Origin: Sphingobacterium alimentarium
Lineage (GTDB): Bacteria > Bacteroidota > Bacteroidia > Sphingobacteriales > Sphingobacteriaceae
Reading direction: 5' to 3'
NCBI RefSeq assembly: GCF_004342685.1
Contig: NZ_SMBZ01000001.1
Coordinates: forward strand, 1 to 64,000
Length of the DNA: 64,000 bases
The stretch's first letter is position 1, and the number at the start of each line of letters is the position of its first letter. Shown here one piece after another: positions 25,466 through 35,489 of this stretch. The notes under the pieces are model-generated. The model saw only the letters and a list, made by a program, of their open reading frames with translations, did no database searches and was not told where the DNA came from. The translations under genes and the position numbers were made by a program.

Positions 25466-26629
25466 ATGCATATTGATACTGAATTTGCGATAATTGGCGG
25501 CGGCGTTGCTGGATTAACAGCTGCAATTGGATTAAGCCAATTGGGTCGTGAATTCAAAGTATTTGAGCAAGCGAAAGAACTCAAAGGTATAGGTGCGGGC
25601 TTTGGGTTGGCAGCAAACGCTATGCAGGCGTTGGATTTGATGGGTTTAAAGCATGATATTGAGAAACTGGGTTTTTATACCAACTCCTATCACATTTTGG
25701 ACCAAAAAGGTCAAGTTCTTCTGGCCCCAGACACGCAAAAATTATCGGAACAATACAATCAGGAAAACTTCACCATACATCGTGCGGATTTACACCTTTA
25801 TCTACTTTCTCAATTGCAGACTGAAGATGTATTGCTCGCCAAAAAAGCAATTAAATTTGAGAGTCACTCCGAATTCATCGAAATTTATTTTGAAGACGGC
25901 ACACTTATCAGGGCCAAATATTTGCTTATCGCCGATGGTGTAAAATCACCTTTGCGTCAGCAATTGCTCCCCAATGCTACGCCACGTTACTCGGGATACA
26001 CCTGCTGGCGCGCCACAATAGACAATAGTAGCATTCAGCTAGACAAAGGTTCAGAGACTTGGGGTACCCAAGGACGATTTGGGATGACGCCCCTAGTCGG
26101 AAACCGCATCTATTGGTATGCTTGTGTCAACAGTAAAGCAAATAATCCTATTTACAGAGATTATACCGTTCAAGATTTAAAACAATATTTTGGAGATTAT
26201 CACAACCCTATTCCAACCATATTAGCGGAAACTAAGGATGAAGATTTGATCTGGAATGACATTATAGATATCAAACCGCTGTCCCATTTAGCTTATAGGA
26301 ATATCCTTTTGCTTGGCGATGCGGGGCACGCTACTACACCCAATCTTGGTCAAGGTGCCTGTCAGGCATTAGAAGATGTGGCTGTGCTGATGGATGAATT
26401 AAAGGAAAACCAAGCGGTGACGGATGCCTTCCGTAATTTTGAAAAACGCCGTTTGAAACGCACCAAATACATCACTGATACATCAAAAAGGATTGGTGAG
26501 ATTTCACAGTGGGACAATGCCTTCTTAGTCGCTATTCGCAATCAAATCATGAAGTGGTTGCCCGCAACGCTCGCTCAATCTGGGCTCACCCAACTTCTGT
26601 CGGTGGATTTTATGAAAATTGAAAAATAA
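25466..26629 (+). CDS. FAD-dependent aromatic-type monooxygenase
   Basis: 387 residues of the PHBH-type flavin monooxygenase fold. Marks are the N-terminal Rossmann motif IIGGGVAGLTAAIGLSQLG, the middle DG motif (LLIADGVKSPLR) and the C-terminal LLGDAGHATTPNLGQGACQA that binds the FAD ribityl-phosphate. Such enzymes hydroxylate small aromatics or related rings using NAD(P)H and O2. The substrate cannot be inferred. It lies between rsmA and a 2-hydroxyacid dehydrogenase with gaps of 1 and 6 bases, so it is probably co-transcribed with both. Confidence 0.85.
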   Translation: MHIDTEFAIIGGGVAGLTAAIGLSQLGREFKVFEQAKELKGIGAGFGLAANAMQALDLMGLKHDIEKLGFYTNSYHILDQKGQVLLAPDTQKLSEQYNQENFTIHRADLHLYLLSQLQTEDVLLAKKAIKFESHSEFIEIYFEDGTLIRAKYLLIADGVKSPLRQQLLPNATPRYSGYTCWRATIDNSSIQLDKGSETWGTQGRFGMTPLVGNRIYWYACVNSKANNPIYRDYTVQDLKQYFGDYHNPIPTILAETKDEDLIWNDIIDIKPLSHLAYRNILLLGDAGHATTPNLGQGACQALEDVAVLMDELKENQAVTDAFRNFEKRRLKRTKYITDTSKRIGEISQWDNAFLVAIRNQIMKWLPATLAQSGLTQLLSVDFMKIEK

Positions 26630-26635
26630 CAGATC

Positions 26636-27562
26636 ATGAATATTCTAATAGTAGATGACGTACACGAGGTTCTTTTGGAGAAGTTTGACAAAGCAAATAT
26701 TTCATACAGTTATCAACCCAACATCACGCGTACAGAAGCTGAAGAAATCATCTCAGCATATTCAGGTTTGATAATCCGTTCTAAATTTCAAGTCGATCAA
26801 GCATTTATTGATTTGGCGCCACCGCTGCGACTCATCGGAAGAGCAGGTGCTGGAATGGACAATATTGACGAAGAGTATGCCGCACAAAAGGGCATACAAC
26901 TTCTTCCTGCCAATGAAGGGAATTGTGACGCCGTAGGCGAACATCTCATCGGCATGTTATTGAGTCTGATGAATAACCTCAATCGGGGCAATACCGAAAT
27001 CCGTCAGGGCTTCTGGAAGCGCGAAGAAAACCGAGGCTACGAACTCAAAGGAAAAACCGTTGCATTAATCGGTTATGGGCACAATGGCCAAGCTATGGCA
27101 AAAAAACTTTCGGGTTTTGATGTCAAAGTCATTGCTTATGACAAGTACAAAACGGGATTTTCGGATCAGTATGCCACGGAAGTGTCTATGGAGGAAATCG
27201 TAAAGCAGGCTGATGTTGTCAGTTTTCACATTCCGCTGACCCGTGAAACCAAAGGAATGATCAATGCGGAATATTTATATCATTTCCGTAAACCTATTTT
27301 CTTTCTGATGGGTGCTCGCGGAGGAATAGTCGATATTCCTGCGGTACTTAATGCCTTAGATTCGGGTAAAATAATCGGTGCTGCCTTTGATGTCCTTCCT
27401 GTGGAAAAATTCCCTGCATTAGGCGAACAAGATTGGTATCCGGAATTAATAAAAAGAGATAATGTCCTATTAAGCCCGCACGTAGCAGGTTGGACTTTTG
27501 AAAGTTATTTTAAGCTTTCGGATATTTTAGCGGATAAGGTAATTCGCTATTTGAACAGCTAA
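26636..27562 (+). CDS. D-isomer-specific 2-hydroxyacid dehydrogenase (phosphoglycerate dehydrogenase-like)
   Basis: 308 residues. NAD-binding fold GYGHNGQAMAKKL, catalytic Arg in GARGGIVD and catalytic His in LSPHVAGWT. The AGAGMDNID segment and the absence of a C-terminal ACT domain fit short SerA-like or other 2-hydroxyacid dehydrogenases. It reduces a 2-oxoacid or oxidises a D-2-hydroxyacid; serine synthesis is one possibility, not proven. The last 36 bases overlap the convergent UbiA-like gene. Confidence 0.85.
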   Translation: MNILIVDDVHEVLLEKFDKANISYSYQPNITRTEAEEIISAYSGLIIRSKFQVDQAFIDLAPPLRLIGRAGAGMDNIDEEYAAQKGIQLLPANEGNCDAVGEHLIGMLLSLMNNLNRGNTEIRQGFWKREENRGYELKGKTVALIGYGHNGQAMAKKLSGFDVKVIAYDKYKTGFSDQYATEVSMEEIVKQADVVSFHIPLTRETKGMINAEYLYHFRKPIFFLMGARGGIVDIPAVLNALDSGKIIGAAFDVLPVEKFPALGEQDWYPELIKRDNVLLSPHVAGWTFESYFKLSDILADKVIRYLNS

Positions 27563-28411
27563 TAGGCAGAAAATGTATTGCAGTATTAGCACCAAATCCA
27601 ACAGGTATACCTGCATAAAACTATCCTGCTTCTGCAAGATGATGGTTTTAAATAATATCCAAACCACCATATCACAAGCTAACAAACCCATCTGTACTGG
27701 AAGCGTAGTAGGCATGAATAGTACAAGAAGTAAGTGCGCAACAATAAGCGAATAGCATAATCGCTCCGTCCGATGGCGCCCGAGTCGTAATGGTACAGTT
27801 TTGAGATGATAAAAAGAATCCTGCTTCATATCCCGAATATCAAATGGTAGCGTCACCAACACAATAAATAGAAATTTGCTCATCAGAAGATAAAGCACCC
27901 TATCCCAACCTATAGCCTGCAATCCACTGAAACTTTCTATATATACCAAGCCCACTGTACTCAAGGACCAAATAAACGCGATGAAAAACACTTTCATGTA
28001 GGGAATATGCCGCAAACTTTGCCATTTACCTTGTATTCTAAAAACAGGAATTGCATACCCTAGGCTCAATAGCCCTATAAATCCCAAATAGATAAAAGTA
28101 TATAAGTGTACCTGAAGCAGGGCATAGCCTAAGAGTACAAAAGCTAATACATTGAATAAATAAAATAACGACTGATGGCTAAATATCCATCGCGTACGCT
28201 CATAAGGTGACTTGCTATAATCTTTTGGCTTCGAAATCCAGATACTAAGATTATAAAGTAATAGTGTGGATGCAAATTCCAAAAGAACGATGGAATAATT
28301 ATAAGGTAGATCAAAAATCTTATAGCTGAGCAATGTCTGAGCCGTCGCCGCAAAGGCAATTAAGAGGTTGGTAAAAACCAAAAATTTCCAGGGCCCAACA
28401 TGCATTTTCAT
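27527..28411 (-). CDS. UbiA-like integral membrane protein with only the second Asp motif
   Basis: 294 residues with roughly 8-9 membrane helices. Segments such as LRHIPYMKVFFIAFIWS and the loop PFDIRDMKQDSFYHLKTVPL resemble UbiA prenyltransferases; Asp191, Asp194 and Asp198 give the second DxxDxxxD motif. The first UbiA motif (NDxxDxxxD) is not present where expected (LYNLSIWISKPKD). It may therefore be a non-catalytic or re-purposed family member. It overlaps the upstream convergent gene by 36 bases, in which both frames remain open. Confidence 0.6.
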   Translation of the reverse strand: MKMHVGPWKFLVFTNLLIAFAATAQTLLSYKIFDLPYNYSIVLLEFASTLLLYNLSIWISKPKDYSKSPYERTRWIFSHQSLFYLFNVLAFVLLGYALLQVHLYTFIYLGFIGLLSLGYAIPVFRIQGKWQSLRHIPYMKVFFIAFIWSLSTVGLVYIESFSGLQAIGWDRVLYLLMSKFLFIVLVTLPFDIRDMKQDSFYHLKTVPLRLGRHRTERLCYSLIVAHLLLVLFMPTTLPVQMGLLACDMVVWILFKTIILQKQDSFMQVYLLDLVLILQYIFCLLAVQIANYLIR

Positions 28412-28598
28412 AACATTTATTTGTTCATATTAACCACATTTTATTGTCAAGAATCTTAATTCTTATTCGCTTTTATGCCAAAAAAAATTAAATTAGATTC
28501 AGCATCAGACGTTTTACTCTATCAAATAAATAAATGTCTGAATTGGATAACTAAGTATAATAATTAAGTAAACCTATAGAAATTTTAGAGAAAAAGAG

Positions 28599-30515
28599 AT
28601 GAGTTTTCAAATAAAAACTTTTGAGGAGTATCAGGACGCTTACAAGAAAAGTGTAGAAAATCCAGAGGAATTTTGGGGAGAGATTGCAAATAATTTCTTT
28701 TGGAAAAGAAAATGGACGAATGTACTGAATTGGAATTTTTCCGAACCAGAGATCAAATGGTTTGAAGGAGGAAAATTAAACATTACCGAGAACTGTCTGG
28801 ATAGACATATCTATAAAAATGGAGATACACCGGCGATCATTTGGGAGCCTAATGATCCATCTGAGGCACATCGTGTCTTGACTTACAAACAACTTTTGAA
28901 CAAGGTTGAGCAATTCGCCAATGTTTTAAAAAACAATAATATCAAAAAAGGGGATCGTGTATGTATCTACTTGCCGATGGTTCCTGAGTTGGTAATTGCT
29001 GTATTAGCTTGTGCTCGTATTGGTGCTATACATTCTGTTGTCTTTGGCGGTTTCTCTGCACAATCTATCGCAGACCGTATCAATGATGCTGAGTGTAAAT
29101 TAGTCATCACTGCGGATGGCGGTTTCCGTGGAAATAAAGTATTAGAGCTTAAAACTATCGTTGACGATGCATTGATGCAATGTAAATCTGTTGACAAAGT
29201 AATTGTATTAACACGTTCACGTACGCCGATCTCGATGTTAAAAGGTCGTGACGTATGGTGGGAAGACGAGATCAAAAAAGTAGAAACACAAGGTAATCCT
29301 GCTTGTCCTGCTGAAGAAATGGATGCAGAAGACACTTTATTTATCCTATATACCTCTGGCTCTACAGGAAAACCTAAGGGTGTCGTGCATACAACTGCAG
29401 GTTATATGATATATACAGGCTATACTTTTGCCAATACTTTCCAATATCAACCAGGAGAAGTGTACTTCTGTACAGCAGATATTGGTTGGATTACAGGTCA
29501 TAGCTATATTGTATACGGCCCACTTTCGCAGGGTGCAACTTCATTAATGTTCGAAGGTATCCCAACATTCCCAGATGCAGGTAGATATTGGGATATAGTA
29601 GACAAATACAAGGTAAACATCTTGTACACAGCGCCTACAGCTATTCGTTCGTTGATGGCTTTTGGCGATGAATATGTGGATTCTAAAGATCTATCATCCC
29701 TTCGTGTATTAGGGTCCGTAGGTGAGCCAATTAACGAAGAAGCTTGGCATTGGTACAAAGATAAAGTAGGAAAAGGCAAATGTCCGATTGCGGATACATG
29801 GTGGCAAACCGAGAATGGCGGTCACTTAATCACCCCTATTGCAGGCGTTACTCCAGAAATCCCAGGATATGCCTTGTTACCACTACCAGGTATTCAGCCA
29901 TGTTTGATGGATGAGACAGGTAAAGAAATTGAAGGTAATGATGTATCAGGAAACTTATGTATTAAGTTCCCTTGGCCGGGTATGTTACGTACGACATGGG
30001 GAGATCATGAGCGTTGTAAACAAACCTATTTCTCGACATACAAAAATATGTATTTCACAGGGGATGGTTGTTACCGTAGCCCGGAAGGCTATTACCGCAT
30101 CACAGGCCGTGTAGATGATGTATTGAATGTATCAGGTCACCGCATCGGAACTGCCGAAGTAGAAAATGCGATTAATATGCACTCGGACGTGGTAGAATCT
30201 GCAATAGTAGGCTACCCACATCCGGTGAAAGGTCAAGGTATCTACGCCTACGTTATTGCGAATCATCACATTGACGCAGATAAAACTAGACAGGATATTC
30301 TGCAGACGGTTACACGATTAATCGGTGCTATCGCAAAACCGGACATCATTCAATTCGTAACGGACTTACCAAAAACCCGTTCAGGGAAAATCATGCGAAG
30401 AATATTGCGCAAGGTTGCAGAGAACGAATTAGGAAGTCTCGGTGACACTTCTACATTGCAGGATCCTACGGTGGTAGACAAAATCGTCGAAGGAGCTAAA
30501 AATTTAAGAAAATAA
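28599..30515 (+). CDS. acs: Acetyl-CoA synthetase (AMP-forming)
   Basis: 638 residues. It activates acetate with ATP and CoA through acetyl-AMP. It has the acs N-terminal domain (residues about 8-65), the AMP-loop YTSGSTGKPKGVVH, the WWQTENGGH motif, TGDGCYRSPEGYY, and the C-terminal catalytic Lys in TRSGKIMRR (the site reversibly acetylated in other bacteria). It is transcribed alone with its own terminator. The 187-base upstream gap has no clear TAnnTTTG box. Confidence 0.95.
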   Translation: MSFQIKTFEEYQDAYKKSVENPEEFWGEIANNFFWKRKWTNVLNWNFSEPEIKWFEGGKLNITENCLDRHIYKNGDTPAIIWEPNDPSEAHRVLTYKQLLNKVEQFANVLKNNNIKKGDRVCIYLPMVPELVIAVLACARIGAIHSVVFGGFSAQSIADRINDAECKLVITADGGFRGNKVLELKTIVDDALMQCKSVDKVIVLTRSRTPISMLKGRDVWWEDEIKKVETQGNPACPAEEMDAEDTLFILYTSGSTGKPKGVVHTTAGYMIYTGYTFANTFQYQPGEVYFCTADIGWITGHSYIVYGPLSQGATSLMFEGIPTFPDAGRYWDIVDKYKVNILYTAPTAIRSLMAFGDEYVDSKDLSSLRVLGSVGEPINEEAWHWYKDKVGKGKCPIADTWWQTENGGHLITPIAGVTPEIPGYALLPLPGIQPCLMDETGKEIEGNDVSGNLCIKFPWPGMLRTTWGDHERCKQTYFSTYKNMYFTGDGCYRSPEGYYRITGRVDDVLNVSGHRIGTAEVENAINMHSDVVESAIVGYPHPVKGQGIYAYVIANHHIDADKTRQDILQTVTRLIGAIAKPDIIQFVTDLPKTRSGKIMRRILRKVAENELGSLGDTSTLQDPTVVDKIVEGAKNLRK

Positions 30516-30531
30516 GGAATAAATCCATATG

Positions 30532-30554
30532 GAAAGGGGCCAAGTGCCCCTTTC
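30532..30554 (+). terminator. Rho-independent terminator of acs
   Basis: A perfect 9-bp stem GAAAGGGGC / GCCCCTTTC with loop CAAGT, followed by TTCTTTTT, 16 bases after the stop codon. Confidence 0.9.
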
Positions 30555-30883
30555 TTCTTTTTAAGCCCTACGAACACAAATCTCCCCCTCTTTTTTTGAA
30601 TAAACCTAATTGACTCAACACCATAACTCCCAAACTAAGTCTTAACAGCTACTTAGATTGTCAAAACTGCTCTTTAATATACTTTTTAACACACGACAAA
30701 CACCTCAATGGCTCTTGTATTTTGGAGCCAAAAATTTGATATTCCCTCATGCGGAGTTGCCCAATTAATTGATTAAAAATTGCAAAAACAGCCTTCTAAA
30801 ATCAAAATCTATCAATTAATCCACACAAAAACCGCCTAATTTTATTATTTTTATGGAATCTATAAATTCATAAGAGAGAGTAA
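30555..30883. other. Intergenic leader region before the Mrp operon
   Basis: About 330 bases, AT-rich, with no ORF or RNA gene that I can recognise. A weak hairpin (TGGCTC ... GAGCCA near 30711-30733) precedes an AT-rich tail. The last 50 bases contain TAATTTTATTATTTTTATGG, near-matches to a -7 box. The operon promoter probably lies here. Confidence 0.4.
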
Positions 30884-33199
30884 ATGCTATTAGCTGTATT
30901 ATCAGGATTAATATTTTCGATAGTTCTTGTATTTTTTGGCAGAGCATTCAAAGCCAAATGGAGTATATTAATACCCATTCTGCCAACTATATTAGTCATA
31001 TATTTTGCACAGATGATTCCCACTATATCATCAGGCAAAGGATTTTTGCAACACTATGATTGGGTACCATCCTTAGGCATTAACTTTGAATTTCAACTTG
31101 ACGGTCTTTCCTCGCTATTCGCTCTGCTTATTACAGGAATAGGCAGTTGTATTTTTTTCTATGGACGAGCATACCTGAAAGGACACCCTTATTTTGATCG
31201 CTTTTTTGGCTATCTACTTCTTTTCATGTCAGCCATGCTGGGAGTGGTTTTATCCAATAATATTCTATTACTATTTATATTTTGGGAGCTGACGAGTATA
31301 AGTTCTTTCTTTCTGATAGGCTTTAACAACGACAGTGCGGACTCGCGAAAAAGTGCAATTACTGCTTTGAGCATTACAGGTATAGGCGGCTTCTTTTTAC
31401 TGTTAGCACTAGTGCTAATGGGAAATATTGCAGGCACATACACCATTACAGAATTAATCCAGCATCGTGATACGATCTTAAATCACCAATTTTATCCGCT
31501 TATCATCGGATTGTTATTTATAGGTGCATTCACCAAATCGGCTCAGTTTCCTTTCCACTTTTGGTTGCCCGGAGCGATGAAAGCACCTACCCCGGTCTCC
31601 GCTTATTTGCACTCGGCGACAATGGTAAAAGCCGGAATATATTTATTAGCGCGATTCACACCAATTCTTGGAAACCATACTTATTGGAATACTACACTCA
31701 TGGTAGTAGGTGGAATTACGATGCTTTATGCAGCCATACATTCATTATTCCGAATAGACATGAAAGCTATTCTGGCTTATTCTACGATATCGGCTTTAGG
31801 AATATTAACATTTTTGTTGGGCGTGGGTACAAAAGAAGCTGTAGTAGCTGCTTGTGTATTTATAGTTGTACACGCACTTTATAAAGCTACGTTATTCATG
31901 GTGACTGGGATTGTAGATCATGAGACGCATACGAGAGATATTACTGTATTAGGTGGATTGCGCAAAGTTCTTTTTCCTGTAGCAATCGCGGCATTTTTGG
32001 CGGCTTTGTCTAGTGCTGGCTTTCCTTTTTTGACGTTTGGATTTGTGGGTAAGGATCTGATTTATGAAGCTACTTTGCATTATACCAACGCGGATTGGAC
32101 ATGGATATTGACAGGTGCTACGGTAGCTACCAATATAGCCTTGGTTTCAGCAGGTTTCATGGCCGGGATTAAGCCTTTTGTAGGTCCGCTTCCAGAAAAA
32201 TTTGAAAAAGTCCACCTGCCCTACAAAGCCATGTGGATTCCACCGCTCATACTCGCCATTCTTGGTGTATTCTTTGGTGTCCTGCCCGCTATAGCAGGCG
32301 ATTATTTTACGACTGCGGCTTCGAACACCATTTGGGGGATGAATACCGAGTCCTACTTAAAAGTGTGGCATGGTTTCAATACGGTATTTACTCTCAGTGT
32401 TGTAACCTTACTCGGTGGTACATTAATTTACGCTATCAACAAACCAAGTTTAGCAAAACTCGCAAGGATCGAAAAGCTGAATAGCATTTCCCCGCAACGT
32501 ATAATCACAGGATTTGCCAATGATATTGTTCGTGTGGGGCATTGGTATACTGGTATATTTCACAATGGGTACTTAAGGTCATACCACTTTAAGATTATTC
32601 TTTTCGCAGAAGCCTTACTCGCTTATCGACTGTGGATGAGTGGCCCTATTTCATTGGATATGTGGGATCTGACGTATCCGGACTTATACGAAGTTGCAGT
32701 CATATTTATTTTAATAGGCGCGCTCTATTTAGTAGTGAGTACGGCATCCCGACTAACCGCTGTAGTGGCGATGAGTGTCATTGGATACTGTATCTGTTTG
32801 ATCTTCGTAATTTATAGTGCTCCAGATCTAGCGATGACGCAATTTACTATTGATACGCTTACGACTGTATTATTTGTACTTGTGCTGTACAAACTTCCTC
32901 CATTTATCAACATGACCAATAGAGGTATAATGGTGAGGGATGCGATAGTAGCCACTGGCTTTGGAATTATCTTATCCTTAGTAGCTCTGAAAGTGTGGTC
33001 AGAACCTATTTCGACAGAAATTTCTGATTTCTATGGCGAAAATGCTTATTTACTCGCAAAAGGTAAAAACGTCGTAAATGTGATATTGGTTGATTTCAGA
33101 GGAATTGATACCATGTTTGAAACTGTAGTGTTGAGTATTGCTGCTTTAGGTGTTTATAGTTTGATTCGTTTACGTTTAAAATCATCAGAGAAAGAATAA
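30884..33199 (+). CDS. mrpA: Mrp-type Na+(K+)/H+ antiporter subunit A
   Basis: 771 residues, a NuoL-like proton-pumping subunit with many membrane helices. WELTSISSFFLIGF and HSATMVKAGIYLLARF carry the conserved Glu and Lys of the proton path. The C-terminal part (YSAPDLAMTQFTIDTLTTVL, from about residue 640) is the MbhD/E-like extension typical of MrpA. The protein works with six partners to exchange Na+ or K+ for protons at the inner membrane. It opens a seven-gene operon and overlaps mrpB by one base. Confidence 0.93.
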   Translation: MLLAVLSGLIFSIVLVFFGRAFKAKWSILIPILPTILVIYFAQMIPTISSGKGFLQHYDWVPSLGINFEFQLDGLSSLFALLITGIGSCIFFYGRAYLKGHPYFDRFFGYLLLFMSAMLGVVLSNNILLLFIFWELTSISSFFLIGFNNDSADSRKSAITALSITGIGGFFLLLALVLMGNIAGTYTITELIQHRDTILNHQFYPLIIGLLFIGAFTKSAQFPFHFWLPGAMKAPTPVSAYLHSATMVKAGIYLLARFTPILGNHTYWNTTLMVVGGITMLYAAIHSLFRIDMKAILAYSTISALGILTFLLGVGTKEAVVAACVFIVVHALYKATLFMVTGIVDHETHTRDITVLGGLRKVLFPVAIAAFLAALSSAGFPFLTFGFVGKDLIYEATLHYTNADWTWILTGATVATNIALVSAGFMAGIKPFVGPLPEKFEKVHLPYKAMWIPPLILAILGVFFGVLPAIAGDYFTTAASNTIWGMNTESYLKVWHGFNTVFTLSVVTLLGGTLIYAINKPSLAKLARIEKLNSISPQRIITGFANDIVRVGHWYTGIFHNGYLRSYHFKIILFAEALLAYRLWMSGPISLDMWDLTYPDLYEVAVIFILIGALYLVVSTASRLTAVVAMSVIGYCICLIFVIYSAPDLAMTQFTIDTLTTVLFVLVLYKLPPFINMTNRGIMVRDAIVATGFGIILSLVALKVWSEPISTEISDFYGENAYLLAKGKNVVNVILVDFRGIDTMFETVVLSIAALGVYSLIRLRLKSSEKE

Positions 33200-33624
33200 T
33201 GAAAAGTCCAATATTACAGTCCGCAACAAAATATCTGTTGCCCATTCTATTGCTATTTTCTTTTTTCTTACTGCTGAGAGGGCATTATTATCCTGGCGGT
33301 GGGTTCGTAGGAGGCTTAGTAGCCTCGATTGCTTTTGTATTACACAGTTTTGCCAATGGCACGGAAGCTACGATGAAAATATTGAAAAGAAAACCGCTCT
33401 CTCTAATACCTATTGGATTAGGGGTGTCTGCCATTAGTGTGACGTTGCCCCTCTTATTTGGTTATCCGCCGATGACAGGATTATGGTTTGAAGAGCCCAT
33501 ACCATTTATCGGGATGATTGGGTCTTCCTTATTTTTTGATTTGGGCGTCTATCTCGTGGTTATAGGTGTAGTGTTAACTATATTATTTACCATTTCACTT
33601 AATAATTTAGAAGAAAAGAATTAA
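33199..33624 (+). CDS. mrpB: Mrp antiporter subunit B
   Basis: 141 residues with four membrane helices. The signature YYPGGGFVGGLVASIAFVLH near the N-terminus is typical of MrpB. It is a stand-alone MrpB, so the operon is of the seven-gene group 1 type rather than an A/B fusion. It shares one base with both mrpA and mrpC, indicating translational coupling. Confidence 0.92.
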   Translation: MKSPILQSATKYLLPILLLFSFFLLLRGHYYPGGGFVGGLVASIAFVLHSFANGTEATMKILKRKPLSLIPIGLGVSAISVTLPLLFGYPPMTGLWFEEPIPFIGMIGSSLFFDLGVYLVVIGVVLTILFTISLNNLEEKN

Positions 33625-33980
33625 TGGAGTTATTACTTATTATATTAATAGGATTGCTATATGGTGCGGGTGTCTATATGATACTGCGTAGAAGTATGGT
33701 AAAACTTCTATTGGGTATTATGTTTTTGGGTACTGGCGCCAATGTGTTGATATTCTTATTGGGCGGTATCACCAAAGGGAAGCCCCCTGTGATTGATGAG
33801 GCGGCCAAAATGTTTCAGGATGTATATGCTGATCCGATTCCGCAGGCATTGATACTTACTGCTATTGTAATTAGTTTCGCACTTACCGCTTTTGCCATTG
33901 TTCTGTTGAAGCGTGTGTATGCCCTCGTAGATTCAGATGATTTGGACGATTTAAACACACCGGAGGAGGAAGATATATGA
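33624..33980 (+). CDS. mrpC: Mrp antiporter subunit C (NuoK-like)
   Basis: 118 residues and three membrane helices, similar to NuoK: LLGIMFLGTGANVLIFLLGG, then DPIPQALILTAIVISFALTA, with a charged C-terminal tail. It overlaps mrpD by four bases (ATGA). Confidence 0.92.
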   Translation: MELLLIILIGLLYGAGVYMILRRSMVKLLLGIMFLGTGANVLIFLLGGITKGKPPVIDEAAKMFQDVYADPIPQALILTAIVISFALTAFAIVLLKRVYALVDSDDLDDLNTPEEEDI

Positions 33981-35488
33981 TTGACAATCACATTTTAGGT
34001 CCGGTATTTATACATTTATTCACCGCTATCCTACAGCTTGTGGCCTGGAGGAAAACGGCGACACAGCGAGTAATCAGTGCCATTGGTTCATTCTTGGGGC
34101 TTTTGGTGGCTATCCGCTTATTTACAAAAGTATATACGACAGGTATTCTTACGTTGAATGCTTCCAACTGGGAAGCTCCCTTTGGAATTGTCTTTGTTGC
34201 GGATTTGTTAAGTAGTACGCTGGTTCTTATTACCTCGTTAGCAGGCTTGGCAGTATCCCTATTTTCGTCCACGGGCATCAGCCGGCAGCGTATGCTATAT
34301 GGGTATTTTCCGATTTTCCACTTTTTGGTCATGGGGCTTAATGGTGCATTCCTCACGGGAGACATCTTTAATCTATACGTATGGTTTGAGGTTATCATCA
34401 TTTCCTCATTTGTACTGATGACATTGGGTGGGCGCAAAACCCAATTGGAAGGCGCCGTGAAATATATGGCATTGAATATCTTGGCTTCTACATTCTTCCT
34501 AACGGGAATCGGTATCCTCTATGGTATTACAGGCTCTTTGAATATGGCTGATCTTTCCCAAAAGATTAAATTGGTAAATAATCAGTTTTTGTTAGGCATC
34601 ACCTCAACCTTCTTTTTAATAGGCTTTGGTATTAAATCAGCGGTATTTCCGCTGTACTATTGGCTTCCTTCCTCTTACCACACGCCTCCTTCGGCCGTAG
34701 CGGCTACATTTGGTGGGCTATTGACCAAGGTGGGTATCTATGCCATGTTGCGGGTATTCAGTCTTATATTTATTCCAGACGATTTCACGCGCAACCTATT
34801 AATGGTACTCGCGGTGTTGACGATTATTACAGGATGTATGGGTGCGCTTATCAAATTAAATATTCGCCGTCTGTTTTCCTACCTCATCGTTTGTCATATA
34901 GGTTTTATGATTGGCGGTATTGGGATGTTTACCAAGGTAGCTTTGATGGGTACACTATTTTATTTGTTTCATGATATTCTGGTCAAAACAAATATGTTCC
35001 TAATTGCAGGATTGATACGTCATAAACGTGGTACCATGGATATGAAATCCCTGGGTGGATTGTATGCTCAATATCCAAAAACCTCTTTATTGATAGCTAT
35101 CGTCCTGTTCTCATTAGTCGGCATTCCACCACTTTCAGGTTTTTGGCCTAAAATTTTCTTATTTAAAGAGGCTTTCACATTGGAATATTATGCTTTTGTA
35201 GCCGCTTTGGTTTTCGGAAGTTTTGTAACCTTGTTTGTCATTGCACGGATGTGGTCAGAAGTATTTTGGAAAGATGTGCCAGCAAATGTGGACATTGAAG
35301 ACAAATTTGAGCCCCTACCATTGGCTCGCAAAATATTATTGGTGCTTCCGATAGGAATTCTAGCAGCTGCTACTTTATTTATCGGATTAAACGCGGAAGA
35401 AATTGTGCAGCTAGTAGACCGAATTTCGGATCAACTGCTGGATACTTCGGCATATGTTCAAGCAGTATTGGGTAATCAAAATTTATAG
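33977..35488 (+). CDS. mrpD: Mrp antiporter subunit D (NuoN/M-like)
   Basis: 503 residues and about 14 membrane helices. The proton-path Glu is in YVWFEVIIISSFVLM, and the Lys-bearing segments are GIKSAVFPLYYWLPSSYHTPP and LTKVGIYAMLRVF. This is the second large ion-pumping subunit of the complex. It is separated from mrpE by a single base. Confidence 0.93.
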   Translation: MIDNHILGPVFIHLFTAILQLVAWRKTATQRVISAIGSFLGLLVAIRLFTKVYTTGILTLNASNWEAPFGIVFVADLLSSTLVLITSLAGLAVSLFSSTGISRQRMLYGYFPIFHFLVMGLNGAFLTGDIFNLYVWFEVIIISSFVLMTLGGRKTQLEGAVKYMALNILASTFFLTGIGILYGITGSLNMADLSQKIKLVNNQFLLGITSTFFLIGFGIKSAVFPLYYWLPSSYHTPPSAVAATFGGLLTKVGIYAMLRVFSLIFIPDDFTRNLLMVLAVLTIITGCMGALIKLNIRRLFSYLIVCHIGFMIGGIGMFTKVALMGTLFYLFHDILVKTNMFLIAGLIRHKRGTMDMKSLGGLYAQYPKTSLLIAIVLFSLVGIPPLSGFWPKIFLFKEAFTLEYYAFVAALVFGSFVTLFVIARMWSEVFWKDVPANVDIEDKFEPLPLARKILLVLPIGILAAATLFIGLNAEEIVQLVDRISDQLLDTSAYVQAVLGNQNL

Positions 35489-35489
35489 T

